Assembly: GCA_024509875.1 (NCBI GenBank)
Contig: JAMPIV010019859.1
Span: 1 to 64,000, forward strand
Direction of reading: 5' to 3'
Origin: Oreohelix idahoensis
Taxonomy: Eukaryota > Mollusca > Gastropoda > Stylommatophora > Oreohelicidae
DNA: 64,000 bases
A program made the position numbers and the translations under genes. Positions 32,867 to 44,807 of the stretch are shown one piece after another; the stretch's first letter is position 1, and each line of letters starts with the position of its first letter. Under the pieces are notes generated by a model. The model was not told the origin of the DNA. It saw only the letters and a program-made list of their open reading frames with translations, and did no database searches.

Positions 32867-34601
32867 TACGTCTAGTGTACAAAGACACTATCAAACCAAA
32901 CATCAATCCATGTTTAAAAACTCTGAGGAGAAAAGTGAAGCCATAAAAATGGCTGTTTCTGGCTGCAAAAAACAAAGTAGTATTTTTAGTCAAGTAATTG
33001 GAAACAAAAATAAAGCTACCGAATGTAGTTACAAAATTGCACAGTGTGTGGCTTCGAAGGGCAAACCTTTCACAGATGGACAATACATCAAGGAAACTTT
33101 TTTGAGCAGTGATGAAATTTTGTTTAGTGATTTACCAAATAAAGAAACAATATTGTCTCGGATTCGAGAAATACCGGCTCCTGCGAGATCAATCGAGAGG
33201 CGCATAACTGATATGGCTGAAAATGTAACGGTAAAACAAACACCCGGGTTACAACAAGCTGTTGTATTTAGTGTCGCTCTTGACGAAAGTGACGATGTGA
33301 ATGACGTGGCGCGCCTAGCTATAGTTGCGCGATATAGTGACAACGATCGTATTTATGAAGAACTGTGTTGCTTGATACCTTTTGATGGTACAGCCAAGGG
33401 AGAGGACATTATAACTGCATTTGTAAGCTATTTCGAAAATCAGAACATTAACATGAATAAAATATTCTGTGTTACTACTGATGCCGCCCCTGCATTTGTC
33501 GGAAAGAACGAAGGATTTGTTAAACTTCTTGAGGATCGTATTGGACGTCAAGTATTGAGCTTCCATTGCATTATACACCAGGAGAATTCGTGTGCGAAGA
33601 TTTCGTCACTATCCTTGAAATCTGTAATGGAAACTGTTGTCAAGATAGTTAACTTCATAGTTTCTCGCTCTTCATTGACCCACAGGCAATTCAAGTCTCT
33701 TCTACAAGAAATGGAGAGCGCATATGCGGACCTCGTTGTACAGCAATGTTCGTTGGCTTAGTCGAGGTAATGTTTTGAACAGATTTGTATCATGTCTAGA
33801 AGCAATCAAGGTGTTTCTTGATGAAAAGAACAACATTTCCCGGAATTGAATGACGAGGACTGGCTGTGCAAGCTGATGTTTCTAGCTGACATAACTACAA
33901 ATCTGAATGAATCAAACTTGCGTTTACAAGGGCAGGGTCAAATAGTACTTGATCTTTTTGAGCACTGGAAAGGATTTGCGTCAAAATTAGACATATTTTG
34001 CAGAGATATTACCACTAACACATACAAGTACTTTCCAAACGTAAAGGCTCATTCAAGTCGATTTACTGTCAACAGAGATGAGCCTCAGAAGTACGTTGAA
34101 GCGCTCAAAGGAGAGTTTGCTAAACGAGGTCAAGACTTCAAAATTCATGGGCCCATGTTTTCTTACCTCATCAAGCCCGACTTTATTGATCATACTAACA
34201 TCACATTTGACCTATCGCTTTTCGAGTGGATGGATGTTGACATATTTGAAATGCAACACATCGAATTCAAGGCATCAGAGTTATGGACGATAAAATTTGT
34301 AGAATTGCGAAAAACTCTTGAAGGAAGCTGCTTGGAAAAGTCAGCTGCCATCCTCAACTGCTGGACATCCCTGCCTCAAGCGTTCACCTGTTTGAAGAAA
34401 GTTGCATTTGCTCTACTTTCGGCGTTTGGGTCAACTTATACATGTGAACAAATTTTCTCACACATGAAAGCTGTTTTAAGTCCACAGAGAAGTCGTCGAA
34501 CACCTGTGCATTCAGAAGCCTGTGTGAAGCTGAAATTGACAAAATACACACCTAATATTGAACAATTAACCAAGGAGAAGCAAGGACACGGGTCCCATTA
34601 A
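32867..34601 (+). pseudogene. hAT transposase, main part
   Basis: It resumes the BED finger at once, then runs open to a shift near 33742 and a second shift near 33840. Catalytic regions visible are ALDESDD (first Asp), CVTTDAAPAFVG (second Asp) and a CIIHQE motif. The C-terminal dimerisation domain is at 34380-34520 (LLSAFGSTYTCEQIFSHM). This is the normal order for Charlie/ZBED-like hAT transposases, which cut and paste elements with 8-bp duplications. Two frameshifts, the early stop and the gypsy insertion make it non-functional. Confidence 0.85.
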
Positions 34602-35016
34602 TTGATTAATGACTCAGATCAATAATAATCAATGATTACTCATATTAAAATTTTAATAATGTGTTTTATGTTTGGTTTATTTAATTGTTTTGTTCTTCAA
34701 ACTATTGGACTTTCTGTCTTAACAAAATATACATATGGCAATTTTATTATAAAATTTCAAACTAATGTGTTCAGAACTTAAATTTTGCAAAACATAATAT
34801 TTGTATTGATATTATTTCCTATTTATATTAAAATATTGAATAATCTACAAAGAATAGAATAGTTATTTAATGTGTCGGAAACATGTTAATACAAGATCAT
34901 TTTTAAATTGTTTCAATAATTGTTGTATATAAAAATATGGTGGACTTAGGTTGGCACGCTGAGTGACTTTGCAACATTACTTCGGCACGACACTACTAAA
35001 AGTTTGCCGACCCCTG
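34602..35016 (+). other. hAT 3' untranslated end and terminal repeat
   Basis: AT-rich tail, ending with the sub-terminal GTTGGCACGCTGAGTGAC and the terminal inverted repeat, mirroring the left end at 23350-23420. Confidence 0.8.
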
Positions 35017-35024
35017 CACTATAC

Positions 35025-35964
35025 TATTATGAGTCTTCTTAATGATATTCAAAAGAGTCGACTTCAGTGGGAAACGCTTCTGGTTGAGTCAAAAATCAGG
35101 AGCCCAGGATATTGAAAACGTATTAAAGTTGTGTCCAAACTCGCTTCTTTTAGACTCAGTCAGATGTTGAAAATGATTACAGAGTCAACGAATTCTTTCT
35201 TACACCAGACTCAGCCATGTAGGATGTGAACTGCCAGTTCGAGTTAGTGCAACGGAATATGTGTCGTTGTGAAGTATTTTTTTTTCTTTCGCTTGTTCGA
35301 GAATCAAACTTTGAAAAGCTCCAATTACTAACTGTTAGGTTCAAGGAAAAATACAGCAAGAAAATAATGACACATTTATCTGATGAGCTCATCTTCATAT
35401 AGTGGATACATTCCACAAACTTAAGATAAAAATGTTGCCAAGAGACCTTCAAAAAACTATAGAACTTGCATTTTTTTTCTTTCTTTCCATACACCATAAT
35501 TTCATAGTGTTTTCAGTTATATCTGCTGGCGTCTGTGGTATCACTGAATACGCTTTTACGTGAAAAAGCGAATACAAAAGTTAAACAAAATTATTACCGT
35601 TCTAAAATAGAACAGCAATGATTAAAATGGGCTGGACATTTTGTTGCATTGCCGTTGTAGACTTTGTTGAATGAGGCTGTATGAGGTACGGCGGCATCTC
35701 GTAATAACAGATTTTGATTAACGTCAAATGAATATTAAACATAAAGGTATGTTTTCAGGCAGTCGTAAGAAATAAAGAAGTAGAAAACATACCTTTATGT
35801 TTGTCTAATATTTATTTACTGTTTACAGGCCTCGTGTTTCCCTTTCTTACGTTTTATTAACGTCAAATGAAAGCAACACAACTTTGCGAACGTAATGACG
35901 ATGCACGAGATAGCAGTCGGTCTTTAATTGTACTAACCATAGTTAGCACATGCATACAACTATA
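35025..35964. other. unassigned DNA with a small fold-back
   Basis: Contains an inverted repeat with arms 35731-35756 and 35783-35812 (core AACATAAAGGTATGTTTT). Fifteen-base direct repeats, ATTAACGTCAAATGA, lie at 35717-35731 and 35856-35870. This could be a small fold-back MITE of about 125-150 bp. No genes seen. Confidence 0.5.
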
Positions 35965-36352
35965 GTTGTTGTTGTTGTTGTTAACTAGAACTGCTGAGCC
36001 TCTCGTTCTTTAGCAGCTAATACCAAGTTGAAGACTCCTTGGTATTATCTACACTGTAGATCTAGGCTTTTGCTGTGGCTTTTCTGCCATTCTGAAACGT
36101 GTTGAGTTGAAGTCATGAGCTCCAGTTTCTCTAGCTTGGTTTGGATTTAAAGGGTCGTCACATAGGATCCCAAGTTTGGAGTAAGAAGCGCGTGGCATAC
36201 TGTGCATTCCCCGCCATCCAAGGAGGCTCTCGAACCCCTGAGCCGTTTGCGGTTTAAAAAAATCCCACCTCAACTGGCGATCGAACTTTGTACCACCGAG
36301 CTAGAAAGCCAATGCGCTAACTAACGCGCTAACCACTGTGCTACCGCGGCAC
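35965..36352 (-). mobile_element. tRNA-derived SINE (copy 2) with hairpin and (AAC)n tail
   Basis: The head at 36352-36226 matches SINE copy 1 (GATTTTTTTAAACCGCAAACGG after the B-box region), then the body differs. Near the 3' end TAATACCAAG (36018-36027) and CTTGGTATTA (36038-36047) form a perfect 10-bp hairpin. The element ends in (AAC)n on its own strand, 35982-35965. The tail motif is the same as that of the ORF1-only LINE at 5630-5648. Confidence 0.65.
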
Positions 36353-36670
36353 TAGTTTTAAAAGATGTGAAGCAATATCGTATTTAACCCTAATAGTCAT
36401 TGATACGTCAGCCAATTTAGTCGCCCAAGTCAATACGCCCTTAAATAGTTATTTGGAGACGGAGTCATGCAAGGTTTTTTGGGAACTTTGGTTATGTTTT
36501 GTACCAAGTCAAAGTTTTAAAAACATACATTTACACACAAAGATTGTCTTAAAAGAGCTGTTAATTAATTAGTATAATTTCATTCAAATGGCTTGTTCCC
36601 CCTTCTCCCCGTGTCATTTTTTGACGGGTAACTCCGTAGCTCCTTAGCCTGTGCGTCAAGATATGTTTGA
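36353..36670. other. unassigned DNA
   Basis: Nothing recognised. Confidence 0.5.
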
Positions 36671-36942
36671 TGTTGTTGTTGTTATTCAGAATCGACATCG
36701 TTGCACTCCGGACAATCCCATAGGTGCTCAGTCTCCCTCAGAAAACGTCGAGGCGTATGAATGATAGTTGTTCCTGTTCCGCGCTGGTTGTATATACGCC
36801 GGATGCATCCTCTCATATGTTCACCTTTGCTAGTCTTACGCCTAATGTTAAACTCCAGCAATCCTAGCCTTGATTCATTGATGTAAGTGGTATTTTCTAT
36901 TAGGTGATCATTAATTATCCTCAGTATCTCTCTCTTGTCCAT
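36671..36942 (-). pseudogene. possible LINE ORF2 3' end with (AAC)n tail
   Basis: An 86-codon minus frame containing LGLLEFNIRRKTSKGEHMRG and ending WDCPECNDVDSE, followed at once on that strand by (AAC)n (36684-36671). A coding end running straight into this tail is what a LINE 3' end looks like. No RT motif is included, so the assignment rests on the tail and is weak. Confidence 0.3.
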
Positions 36943-37869
36943 ATCAAACGCAGGATAAGTTTGACTACAAATATTTTATGAAGATGAAATGGATCAAACG
37001 ACCACAGGACTGTCATTGAGTCATGCAGCAGAAAGAGGACATTATAATTAATTCCCCTTATTTTTGGAGAGTTACGTGCTCATAATATTAATAATGTGTT
37101 ACCTTATCGCGTTCTTTATAGTGATATTGTCTGTTGTTATGGGCTTTTCACTGATTTAAATGGGTTAGTCTAGTATTATGTTTCGTACAATTACTTGATC
37201 GTCTGTTCTGTGTTCCACCCGGTATCGATATTGATTACAACCCTGGATTCTTTTGATACTTCTTTCAAGTAATTGCATTTTAAACTTGCTTTCAATAAAA
37301 GTTAATATATATTTGAATGACCTTGTTATATCTTTTCATTTCATATTACCAGTGTGACAGCGTGTGTATTCATTTGAAGGTCAATGGTCATTCTTCATAA
37401 AAACAGTCATAACTGGAACCTTGAATACGTTACTGAATAAGACCAGTTTTTGACGACATAATAATTTAATAAGGATTCATTCTTCCACCATGAACCACAG
37501 ACAATACTTAATATAGTTCACATCAAGAGTACTGGATACATTATACCGTAGAGTCTATATTTTCACAGACATTGCATGTCCGATACATTATCGTTATAAT
37601 TAACGTTCGATTATATTTCCACCAAAACTGTTTGGCATAATTCTTGTATTTATACAGAATTAAACATTCTGCTAGTTCTATTAGATACACTGTCTAATAT
37701 ATAAATTTACTTTGGCATTCAAAGCCAGGCTTAATCAGCACTACATATTCTGCGTTTCATATTTTACGACTTACGTTAATCATAAATTATTGCGGCTAAT
37801 ATTGCCGTCTTATATTTTAAGACTCAAGGGTCCTTATACATTCTTTATTTCTGCTTTAAATATAACTTA
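36943..37869. other. unassigned AT-rich DNA
   Basis: No gene or clear repeat seen. Possibly older, more decayed units of the next array. Confidence 0.4.
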
Positions 37870-38120
37870 CTAGTTATGCACTATCACATTTGAGTGGTTA
37901 TACCACATCTTTAAAACCCTTTGGCTAAGTGGCCATGCCACATATTTTGAAACACTGCCATTTGCCTTGAAGGCCACGCTACGACTCTCTGGTCTTAAAA
38001 GCCCGAACACAGACGGTTATAAACTTGGATAAGTAGCCATGCCACACAATCGAAACACTTTGGATAAGTGGTCATGCCACACATTTGAAAACAAGTGGCC
38101 CGCAGGCCACACAACGAATG
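37870..38120. repeat. degenerate ~37 bp tandem array
   Basis: The motif GGATAAGTGGCCATGCCACAC followed by ATTTGAAACACTT recurs five or six times with heavy drift (near 37890, 37920, 37960, 38030, 38065, 38095). It includes the palindrome-like core GTGGCCATGCCAC. Confidence 0.65.
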
Positions 38121-39479
38121 TCGTTACTATGTCTAACGCGTCATGCATCGATATACGCGGTCTATTTCATATATTTATTCAGCCGAGGTGTTTCATGCTG
38201 CAACCATCCGAATCGAGCTCAAACCCAGATGCTTGCAAACCATGCAACAATCCTCAACATCTGTATTGCCTTTAATCACGGACAGTCCCTGGCTCTGGAA
38301 TGTCCTGAGTAAGAAAAGAAGTTGGAGAACAAAAGAACTCAAGAGAGAAAAACTGGAAACAGAAATGAAAGGGATAAGGAATACACCAAAATACTTTAAG
38401 GAAATGGCACAGGACAAGAGGACTTTGTTGAAGGACTATGCTCCGTGGGGAACCGAAGGGTCATATATAATTAATGATGTTGAGTCGGGTGGGAATTTAA
38501 AATCTTTGAAAGAGTCTTCTTCGTACACTCTCAGACGTGCACTAAAATGTTTTCAAAAAAAGCACTGGTCAGTTTAAGGCTATTTGTATCTAAATAGAAC
38601 TTTTCCAAGAATGTTACTGGTGTTGGCCATGTGCACTTTCTCTGTTCCTCATATGTTGTGCAACTTTGAAGCAGATGTTCAGTTGTGTATATTTGTCCGA
38701 GTATCTAACTGACTACATGTATTTGACAGATTTTTGTTCTGGTTGCATAGCGTCCATTGATGATTACAACTTCTGTCAGATCCAAGAAGCATCAATGCCC
38801 GAGCTGAATTATGTCAGACAATCTGACATTTGACTGATGTTTTTATATACACAGTTCTCTCTTACCAGCACCTTTGTTCTTTAGTTCTGGTATAGCTTGA
38901 TGCTAAAGGTCATAACGTTACTCGTTTGTACGGCTGTCATAACAGGTAACCGTGCCTGCACGGTGAGTGTTTTTCTGTCAGGGAAAGAAAGTCTATATGC
39001 AAGCCTTTCTTGATCTCTTCTTATTTAAACGACTTCTTTGTGCCCAGTTGTGGCTTTTGATGGATTATGTGTTCGAAGGGTACTTATCCGAATTGGTTCT
39101 TATCTGAATGTATGATAATAATAATAGCCCTTTCAGTCATAAGGAGAGATATTGTCTTAGCCAATTTTGCATAATAAGTAAAAATTAAATTAAGATGAAA
39201 ATAACTTCATTAAAGTTAGGGAAATGAAGCAAGGGAAATAATGAAATGCGAATCAAGATTGCGATTCTTATTTGAAAATGCGGGCATCGCATGGTGCATG
39301 TTGATGTGCCGATTAAACCAATGTGTCTCTTCAAAGAACTAGGTTAGCAAATCCTTTGTCTGAAAATTCTTGTAACGACCAACGTTCTGGTGAGCTTTAC
39401 GCCAATCTATTCAACTATATCTTCATCTTCTTTCATCCTTGGCTACTGACTGACAAAGCAATTAGTGTCAAACATATCA
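38121..39479. other. unassigned DNA
   Basis: A 144-codon frame at 38143-38577 has a Lys/Glu-rich middle but no motif I recognise. The rest shows nothing. Confidence 0.4.
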
Positions 39480-40190
39480 GTGAAAAGGGGACTGCAAAGA
39501 AAAAATCGATGACATTTGAAATTGTACAACTCGTGGATACAAGACCGAAATGTAAGCAAGGCAAACAAGAAAAGGAAAGGGCTAAACAATAAAGTAATAA
39601 GCAAATGTAAAACGTCAAAAGAACAATGGCTAAACCACAAGTACAAAGACTGGAAATGCAGCACGGAAAAGACAACACCAATTAGTGATGAACGACGCGA
39701 TTTTGCAGAAGGTAACGGTACAAACAACGGCAAAAATATTATAAGAAAATGAATACAGAGGACCACAGAAGTAAAAATAGACCTATATTTTGAGTTTTAT
39801 AGACTACGCTAATTCTCCGAGTCTTTTGTCCAAATACCGTCACCAACCAAGAACTACTTACTCGGAGCAACCAAAAGGACATGCACACCATCATAGCTGG
39901 CAGACACTTTAGTTGAGTTGGCCACGACCTCAGAAGAGACCCTGATGCCATCACAAGAACAACTATGTTATAGGCCCCTGAAGAAAAGCGAAAGAGAGGC
40001 CGACCAAAAACCACTTGGCGGAGAACTGTGGAGGCCGAGATGCAAAGAATGAACCAGAGCTGGGGCACTGCATGGAGGATGGCCGCCGACCAAGTCAAGT
40101 GGAAGCAGTTTGTTGCTGTCCTATAAGACGTCACCATGAGTGATGGAAACTGACTGCTTTGACAGTTGGCGGCTAAGGATCGAAGAAGAA
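39480..40190 (+). pseudogene. decayed LINE, RT region and C-terminus
   Basis: A Lys-rich segment at about 39516-39640 (NKKRKGLNNKVISKCKTSKEQWLNHK when read through) resembles the pre-RT linker of non-LTR ORF2. From 39850 to 40135 the reading matches the C-terminus of the LINE at 20664-21662 (KRKRGRPKTTWRRTVEAEMQ block), and the 3' end is shared too. Several stops and a large internal deletion. A second copy of the same family, in opposite orientation. Confidence 0.65.
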
Positions 40191-40345
40191 GACTACACTA
40201 ATGCATTTGAGAAAATGAATCACGAGTAAGTTATCAAAATGTTAAAAAGCATAAACATCTAACGTAGGGCATGAGAATAATAAAGAACATGCGTTGGCAA
40301 CACACAGCAGCTATAAGAATCAGACAGTTGAAGTAAATACGTTAA
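40186..40345 (+). pseudogene. RT palm scrap from another LINE
   Basis: Read with stops ignored, this contains DYTNAFEKMNHE, KMLKSINI and a CVGNTQQL-like stretch. These correspond to the first catalytic Asp block and following helix of an RTE/BovB-like RT. About 50 residues, broken by several stops. Confidence 0.5.
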
Positions 40346-40479
40346 ACTTAATAAGCAACACACACAAAAAACAGAAGAAAATGACTTTTCCGGGAATGCT
40401 TTATCAAAGTAAATGGAATAGTTTTAAAAACGGGCTTACTTACTTACTTAGTACTTAGTCATTCATCTTCTACCCTGGG
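40346..40479. other. unassigned DNA
   Basis: Nothing recognised apart from short CTTA repeats near 40435-40455. Confidence 0.4.
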
Positions 40480-40929
40480 ATGTAGAGGTTTGCCAGAGAA
40501 AGCGCCATTCTATTGCATCAGCTGTCTTTCTTCTAGACTGGTTCCAATGTAGCCCTTGGTCCTTCAGAGACTGCCTAATGTTGTTCTCCCACTCTGGGTC
40601 GTCCTGGATCCATAGCTCTTAGTTCCCCATACTTATCGTGGTAGCCAAACTTCTCTCATTCTGCAGACATGGCCAAACCATCGTAGTTGGGACTGTTTTA
40701 CTTGGGTCTGCAGGGGCTGGGTTTTGAGGTCTTGCCGTATCGTCTGTGGGCGGACCATGTCTCTTCTTGTTACTTCAACAGCCTTTCTCAGATACCTCAT
40801 TTCTGAGGTTCCGAGCTGACTTTTTGGGTTGTAGTAAGTAAAAATAGTCAATAGATTCAAATGCTTTGACACATTAATTACATCGGATGGAAGATTGTGA
40901 CAGAACTGCCCGTTCTCTATTCCTAGCAT
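40480..40929 (-). pseudogene. LINE RT C-terminal fragment
   Basis: The minus-strand reading 40929-40633 contains EMRYLRKAVEVTRRDMVRPQ followed by QSQLRWFGHVCRM, a C-terminal signature common in non-LTR RTs. It continues in other frames to about 40480 with DDPEWENNIRQSLKDQG-like wording. 5'-truncated, no catalytic residues left. Confidence 0.6.
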
Positions 40930-42339
40930 TCATGTTTATCACTGACATTATTGCTACACGTCTCATTTTCATTAAACTATTAATTATTTACACTCCCTTC
41001 TTTCAATTCGTGTCATGCTAGGACTTCAGCGACCATTTTTTACTGATTAAGGTAATCAATCACTTTCGTTTGAACCCATACTGACACCTGAATCGGTGGA
41101 GTGAAATGTTGTAACGCATTTCTGAGCAGACAGTGTGTATGAGCGACTAGATTAGTGAGTAAACAACCTTGGGATGACCACAGTCGATTATCTTAACTGA
41201 TAATAGATCTGTCTGACGAGTTTGTTGATTATTGGCTAGACTGGGTAAATGACCTAACCATTGCCGGAAAAGACTTGCCGGAGAATAATTAACAATCTTG
41301 AAAGAGATTACCTGTGATTAATAATGAAGTCATGAGTGTGAACATGATTGATAATTGACAGAAGCTGACATACCATGTATGGAGAGGCGACATGTAAACA
41401 ACTCATTTTTGTGCGGATGTCACGCAGGAGTTTTCCGTAAGAAGTAGGTGAAATATACCCCACCAAAATATACGCAAATTGCATGCTATTGGCTTGGCAT
41501 TTTAGATGTAAAAATACAACATTTCTGACTGGAGCCTTGTCATAAAGTAGCAATCTGGATGCTTGCCGAATGTTGCCATATAATCTAGCGCCTTTTGAGT
41601 ACGGCAATGTGAAATTCAACTCGTCAAGAAGACAGTCAGACAGGCCAGAATAAGGAATAGGATCAGGATTCCATTTTAAAGGACCGGTCAAAGTTTTTGA
41701 GCATCTTTTAGATTTACACATCGACAACTCTACATTTATTAATATGGAAAGCCCGGAATCCTAGGAACCTGAACACTAAGTCATAATGTTAGGCAAAGTA
41801 ACATCCCAGACCACGTGTACGAGGCATGTTAATCAGGTTGCCAAAGCTATTTCTCTGAGCCAGTAGTCAGTATTCCCAAAGATACTTGGGGTAAGTATTC
41901 AATATTTTGCATTTATTAACATGTGAAAATTGCTAGTGGATGTCCAAGTCATACGAGGCTGGCAACCTCAACATATAGAATGATGATTTCATGAACCACC
42001 ACTGCAAGAGCTGGTGACTGCTTTATGCGGGTTTCTCATAGAGAACCAAAAGCAGAGACAATTCCAAGATCCATATGGAGCAGGGAGTGGATGATGATAG
42101 AACTGATGTACATACTTATTATATTAACCTTTTCAACTGGTGCATATGTAAATGTAAACATGTTCAGTCTAAATGCAATGGTTGTTTTCCGCTCACTGGG
42201 ATTAACATTAATGCTCAGAGGGTAACATTCTGAGGCAGATGGGATGACGGAATGAAAAAAAGGGGGGGACACCTGATTTTCATGTCAGGAAACCCAATAC
42301 TCAGAGGGGTATTTGTTTCTCCCTTATTTCATAATACTA
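40930..42339. other. unassigned DNA
   Basis: A 139-codon minus frame at 41308-41727 has no motif I recognise and no conserved neighbour. It may be chance. No RNA or repeat seen. Confidence 0.4.
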
Positions 42340-42670
42340 GTCGGTGGTACTTATTGGTGGTGCTAGATGTGGAACAAGTGAGTGGTATAAGTGACCTTCA
42401 GTCAAAGCTAGACACCTACAGCAGACAGGTCTTAACAGACGCTGGACCATCTTTGCAATTACCCCACGATACTAGGAGAGACGTGTTGTGGCGACCACCA
42501 GACTTGACCAGTGACGAGAATGAACCAGTCCACAAGCTGCAAATCACAAGCATCGGCTGGAGCAGGAACCAGCCGACATCTTACTGGCAGCTAAATACCC
42601 ATTTAAAGCTGCCAAGTGAACTCTCTAATGACGAACTTTTCAAATCAGACCATCACCTGTGATGTAATTT
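42340..42670 (+). repeat. dispersed repeat related to 19640-19860
   Basis: Shares CTTGACCAG-GACGAGA and AAGCTGCCAAGTGA blocks, in the same order and spacing, with the earlier region. The open frame 42252-42662 (136 codons) crosses it. It could be an old coding repeat, but the other copy is not open. Confidence 0.35.
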
Positions 42671-43859
42671 TAAAAACGCTATCTAATTCACCTCACCCTT
42701 TTCGATTTTACAATTGTTAACCATATTTAACTATTAAATTTTGTTATCTGCAAATATACACATTGATAGTTGTTGTGTGTTATAGGGTTAATGTGAATAT
42801 TATGGGCAAGATCAATGCTTAACAAACAATTGCAACATTAACTGGTGAAATGAGTCCAGATAAAGCTGTATACATCTCACACGATTTATTAACAGTTAAC
42901 ACACCGAGTAGCTCCATCATATTAATTGGATTCATAGTTGAATATCAATCATCGGACCAACTACACTGGGCCATCAACAAGTATACAGTACTGAATAGAC
43001 TGTGCCGTCAGTAAAGTCAAATGTCCGCGCATAAATTCTTTAAGAACATCAACGTCAATAGTTATATTATAATCAGAAGCATGCTTCTCTGCAAGCATGA
43101 ATACACATCTCTGGCTATCAATATAAATGGACATCACATGAATCTGTAGATATATCGGCTGACACAAAACACTAGAGCAGGAGTACAATACACACACAGC
43201 CGGCAGGCTCGACACACTGCCCAAAAGACCCTCTCCAAATGTTAACAACTTCTGCTCTGCACGCGCTTCTACGTAATTATTTAATATGACGTCATTTTTG
43301 ATCAAGCGGCGCTCTATTTGAGTACAGCGGCGCTATGTTATGAGCACAGCGATGTTTCAATATCATGAACGCATTGCGGTGCGCAACAAAAGAGGTCTAA
43401 CAATAGTTGATTTAGTCATTTTTAGTGAACTACACCCGTTTGTCTTAGTCATTTTAAATACTTATGACAGAGATATAAAAGTAATATTTCACTGAGTTAA
43501 ATCAGTTGAGGGCTCATCAAAACGAGCAAAATCCTTACCCATAGAAGGTCGGGGAAGATATAAAGTTTACACGGCCTGGATCCTATCAGCCGTAGTACTT
43601 GATTTCTTAAATTCCCATGAGGCTCCCTAGAATTAAAGCACCATTCTTCAATTCACATCTCTGCCAAGAGTAATTTTGAGCGAAAGGTAGATACCTTTGA
43701 AGACCCTCAGTAGATACTCTAAATTTTGGCCACTGTTGAACCATCACTGCAGAGCAAGTGGAGTAAATTCCGTGACAAAGATTTATCTCAGAAGTGATGT
43801 GCAGAAAAGGCCAAGTAAAAGCAGTATTCTATTTCAAATGAAAAAGTATTTTATACAAC
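42671..43859. other. unassigned DNA
   Basis: A 114-codon minus frame at 42961-43305 has no recognisable motif. Nothing else seen. Confidence 0.4.
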
Positions 43860-44260
43860 AACTCTTCAGAGTTATATAGGACCAATCCTGACATACAGAT
43901 GTGAATTATGGACATTTAGTAAACAATTAGGAAAAGCACTAAATGCCACAGAGATGTGGTTTGACAGAAGCATTTTTTTTTAAATGGGCAACTAACATTA
44001 GTAGTGTGGATGTCTTGACAGATGCCAATGTGCAAAGGAATTTTATTGTTCGGGTTAGAAACAAGCAACTCCATTTTCTTTTGGGCATGTTATGAGAAGA
44101 AGGAGACTGGAGTATATCGTGAAACAGGAAAGGAAGGAAGGAAAAAGAGAGAGTGGACGACAAAGCGAGAAGATTCTGGACAGTTTGAAATTATGGCATA
44201 TATTACTGTTGCGTTGCGTGTGTTTCTTGTAGACAGGATCAGTAGACACTTATGTTAATA
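43860..44260 (+). pseudogene. LINE RT C-terminal fragment
   Basis: Read across a break, this gives GPILTYRCELWTFSKQLGKA, then a GHVMRRRRLEYIVKQ block and a basic GKRERGRQ-like tail. This is the characteristic end of RTE/BovB-like RTs. A short stretch around GAGACTGGAGTATATCGTGA (about 44103) recurs at 57018. Confidence 0.6.
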
Positions 44261-44807
44261 TATATGTTCTCTATAACAAGCCACACAAGCCATCACTTAT
44301 GTTACTGTGTAGATACTTCTGTGAGTAAGGGTGGCACGGTTAGACAAAGTTAATACATTTGCTGATAAATTCGATCAGCCTTGGTCGGGCTTACAGGTGG
44401 CCGACAGGTGTGTAAATATGTATAAACATAGACGAATGTCATGGGTACTTTAAGTTTGTTTAAGTTGCAATCATCCACACCACAGTAACGATAGTTAGCA
44501 ATAGACCAACGGGTAAGACCAATGGTTTCCTACTCACAATATACAGTTTATTGTCACAGTAAACGTAGACATCATTTTCTGTGCGCACGCGGGCCCGTTT
44601 TTCTTTGGGTCACCGTGTATTATTACAATATTTTCTATATAAGGCTATGTAAAAAAACTATTGCTGTCTAGTCCTTTACAAAAGAAAACTGCTTGTTTAC
44701 TCTCAGTTTCAGTTTTCCAAGAATCTTCCCAGAATTGCCTTTTTTAGATTTTAAGCCACTGCATGCATGTTAGTATGCTACTTATTTTATTACACTTCTA
44801 ACAGAGA
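44261..44807. other. unassigned DNA
   Basis: Nothing recognised. It may include the upstream end of the orphan element that follows. Confidence 0.4.

Larger units (their letters stand above)
23350..35016 (+). mobile_element. hAT transposon carrying a nested gypsy element
   Basis: The termini CAGGGGTCGGCAA (23350) and TTGCCGACCCCTG (ending 35016) are inverted repeats. The 8-bp target duplication CACTATAC is exact at 23342-23349 and 35017-35024. Sub-terminal GGCACGC motifs occur at both ends. Removing the gypsy element at 24178-32861 leaves about 3 kb, the normal size of a Charlie-like hAT. The transposase is broken by stops, shifts and the insertion, so the copy is dead. Confidence 0.95.

Noticed and set aside
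39433..39766. Hydrophobic minus frames
   Set aside because: Antisense of the Lys-rich LINE linker; Leu/Phe/Cys richness is the expected mirror image.
41308..41727. 139-codon minus frame
   Set aside because: Long enough to notice, but with no motif, no repeat copy in the window and no neighbour support; left unassigned.
42961..43305. 114-codon minus frame
   Set aside because: No recognisable domain; may be chance.
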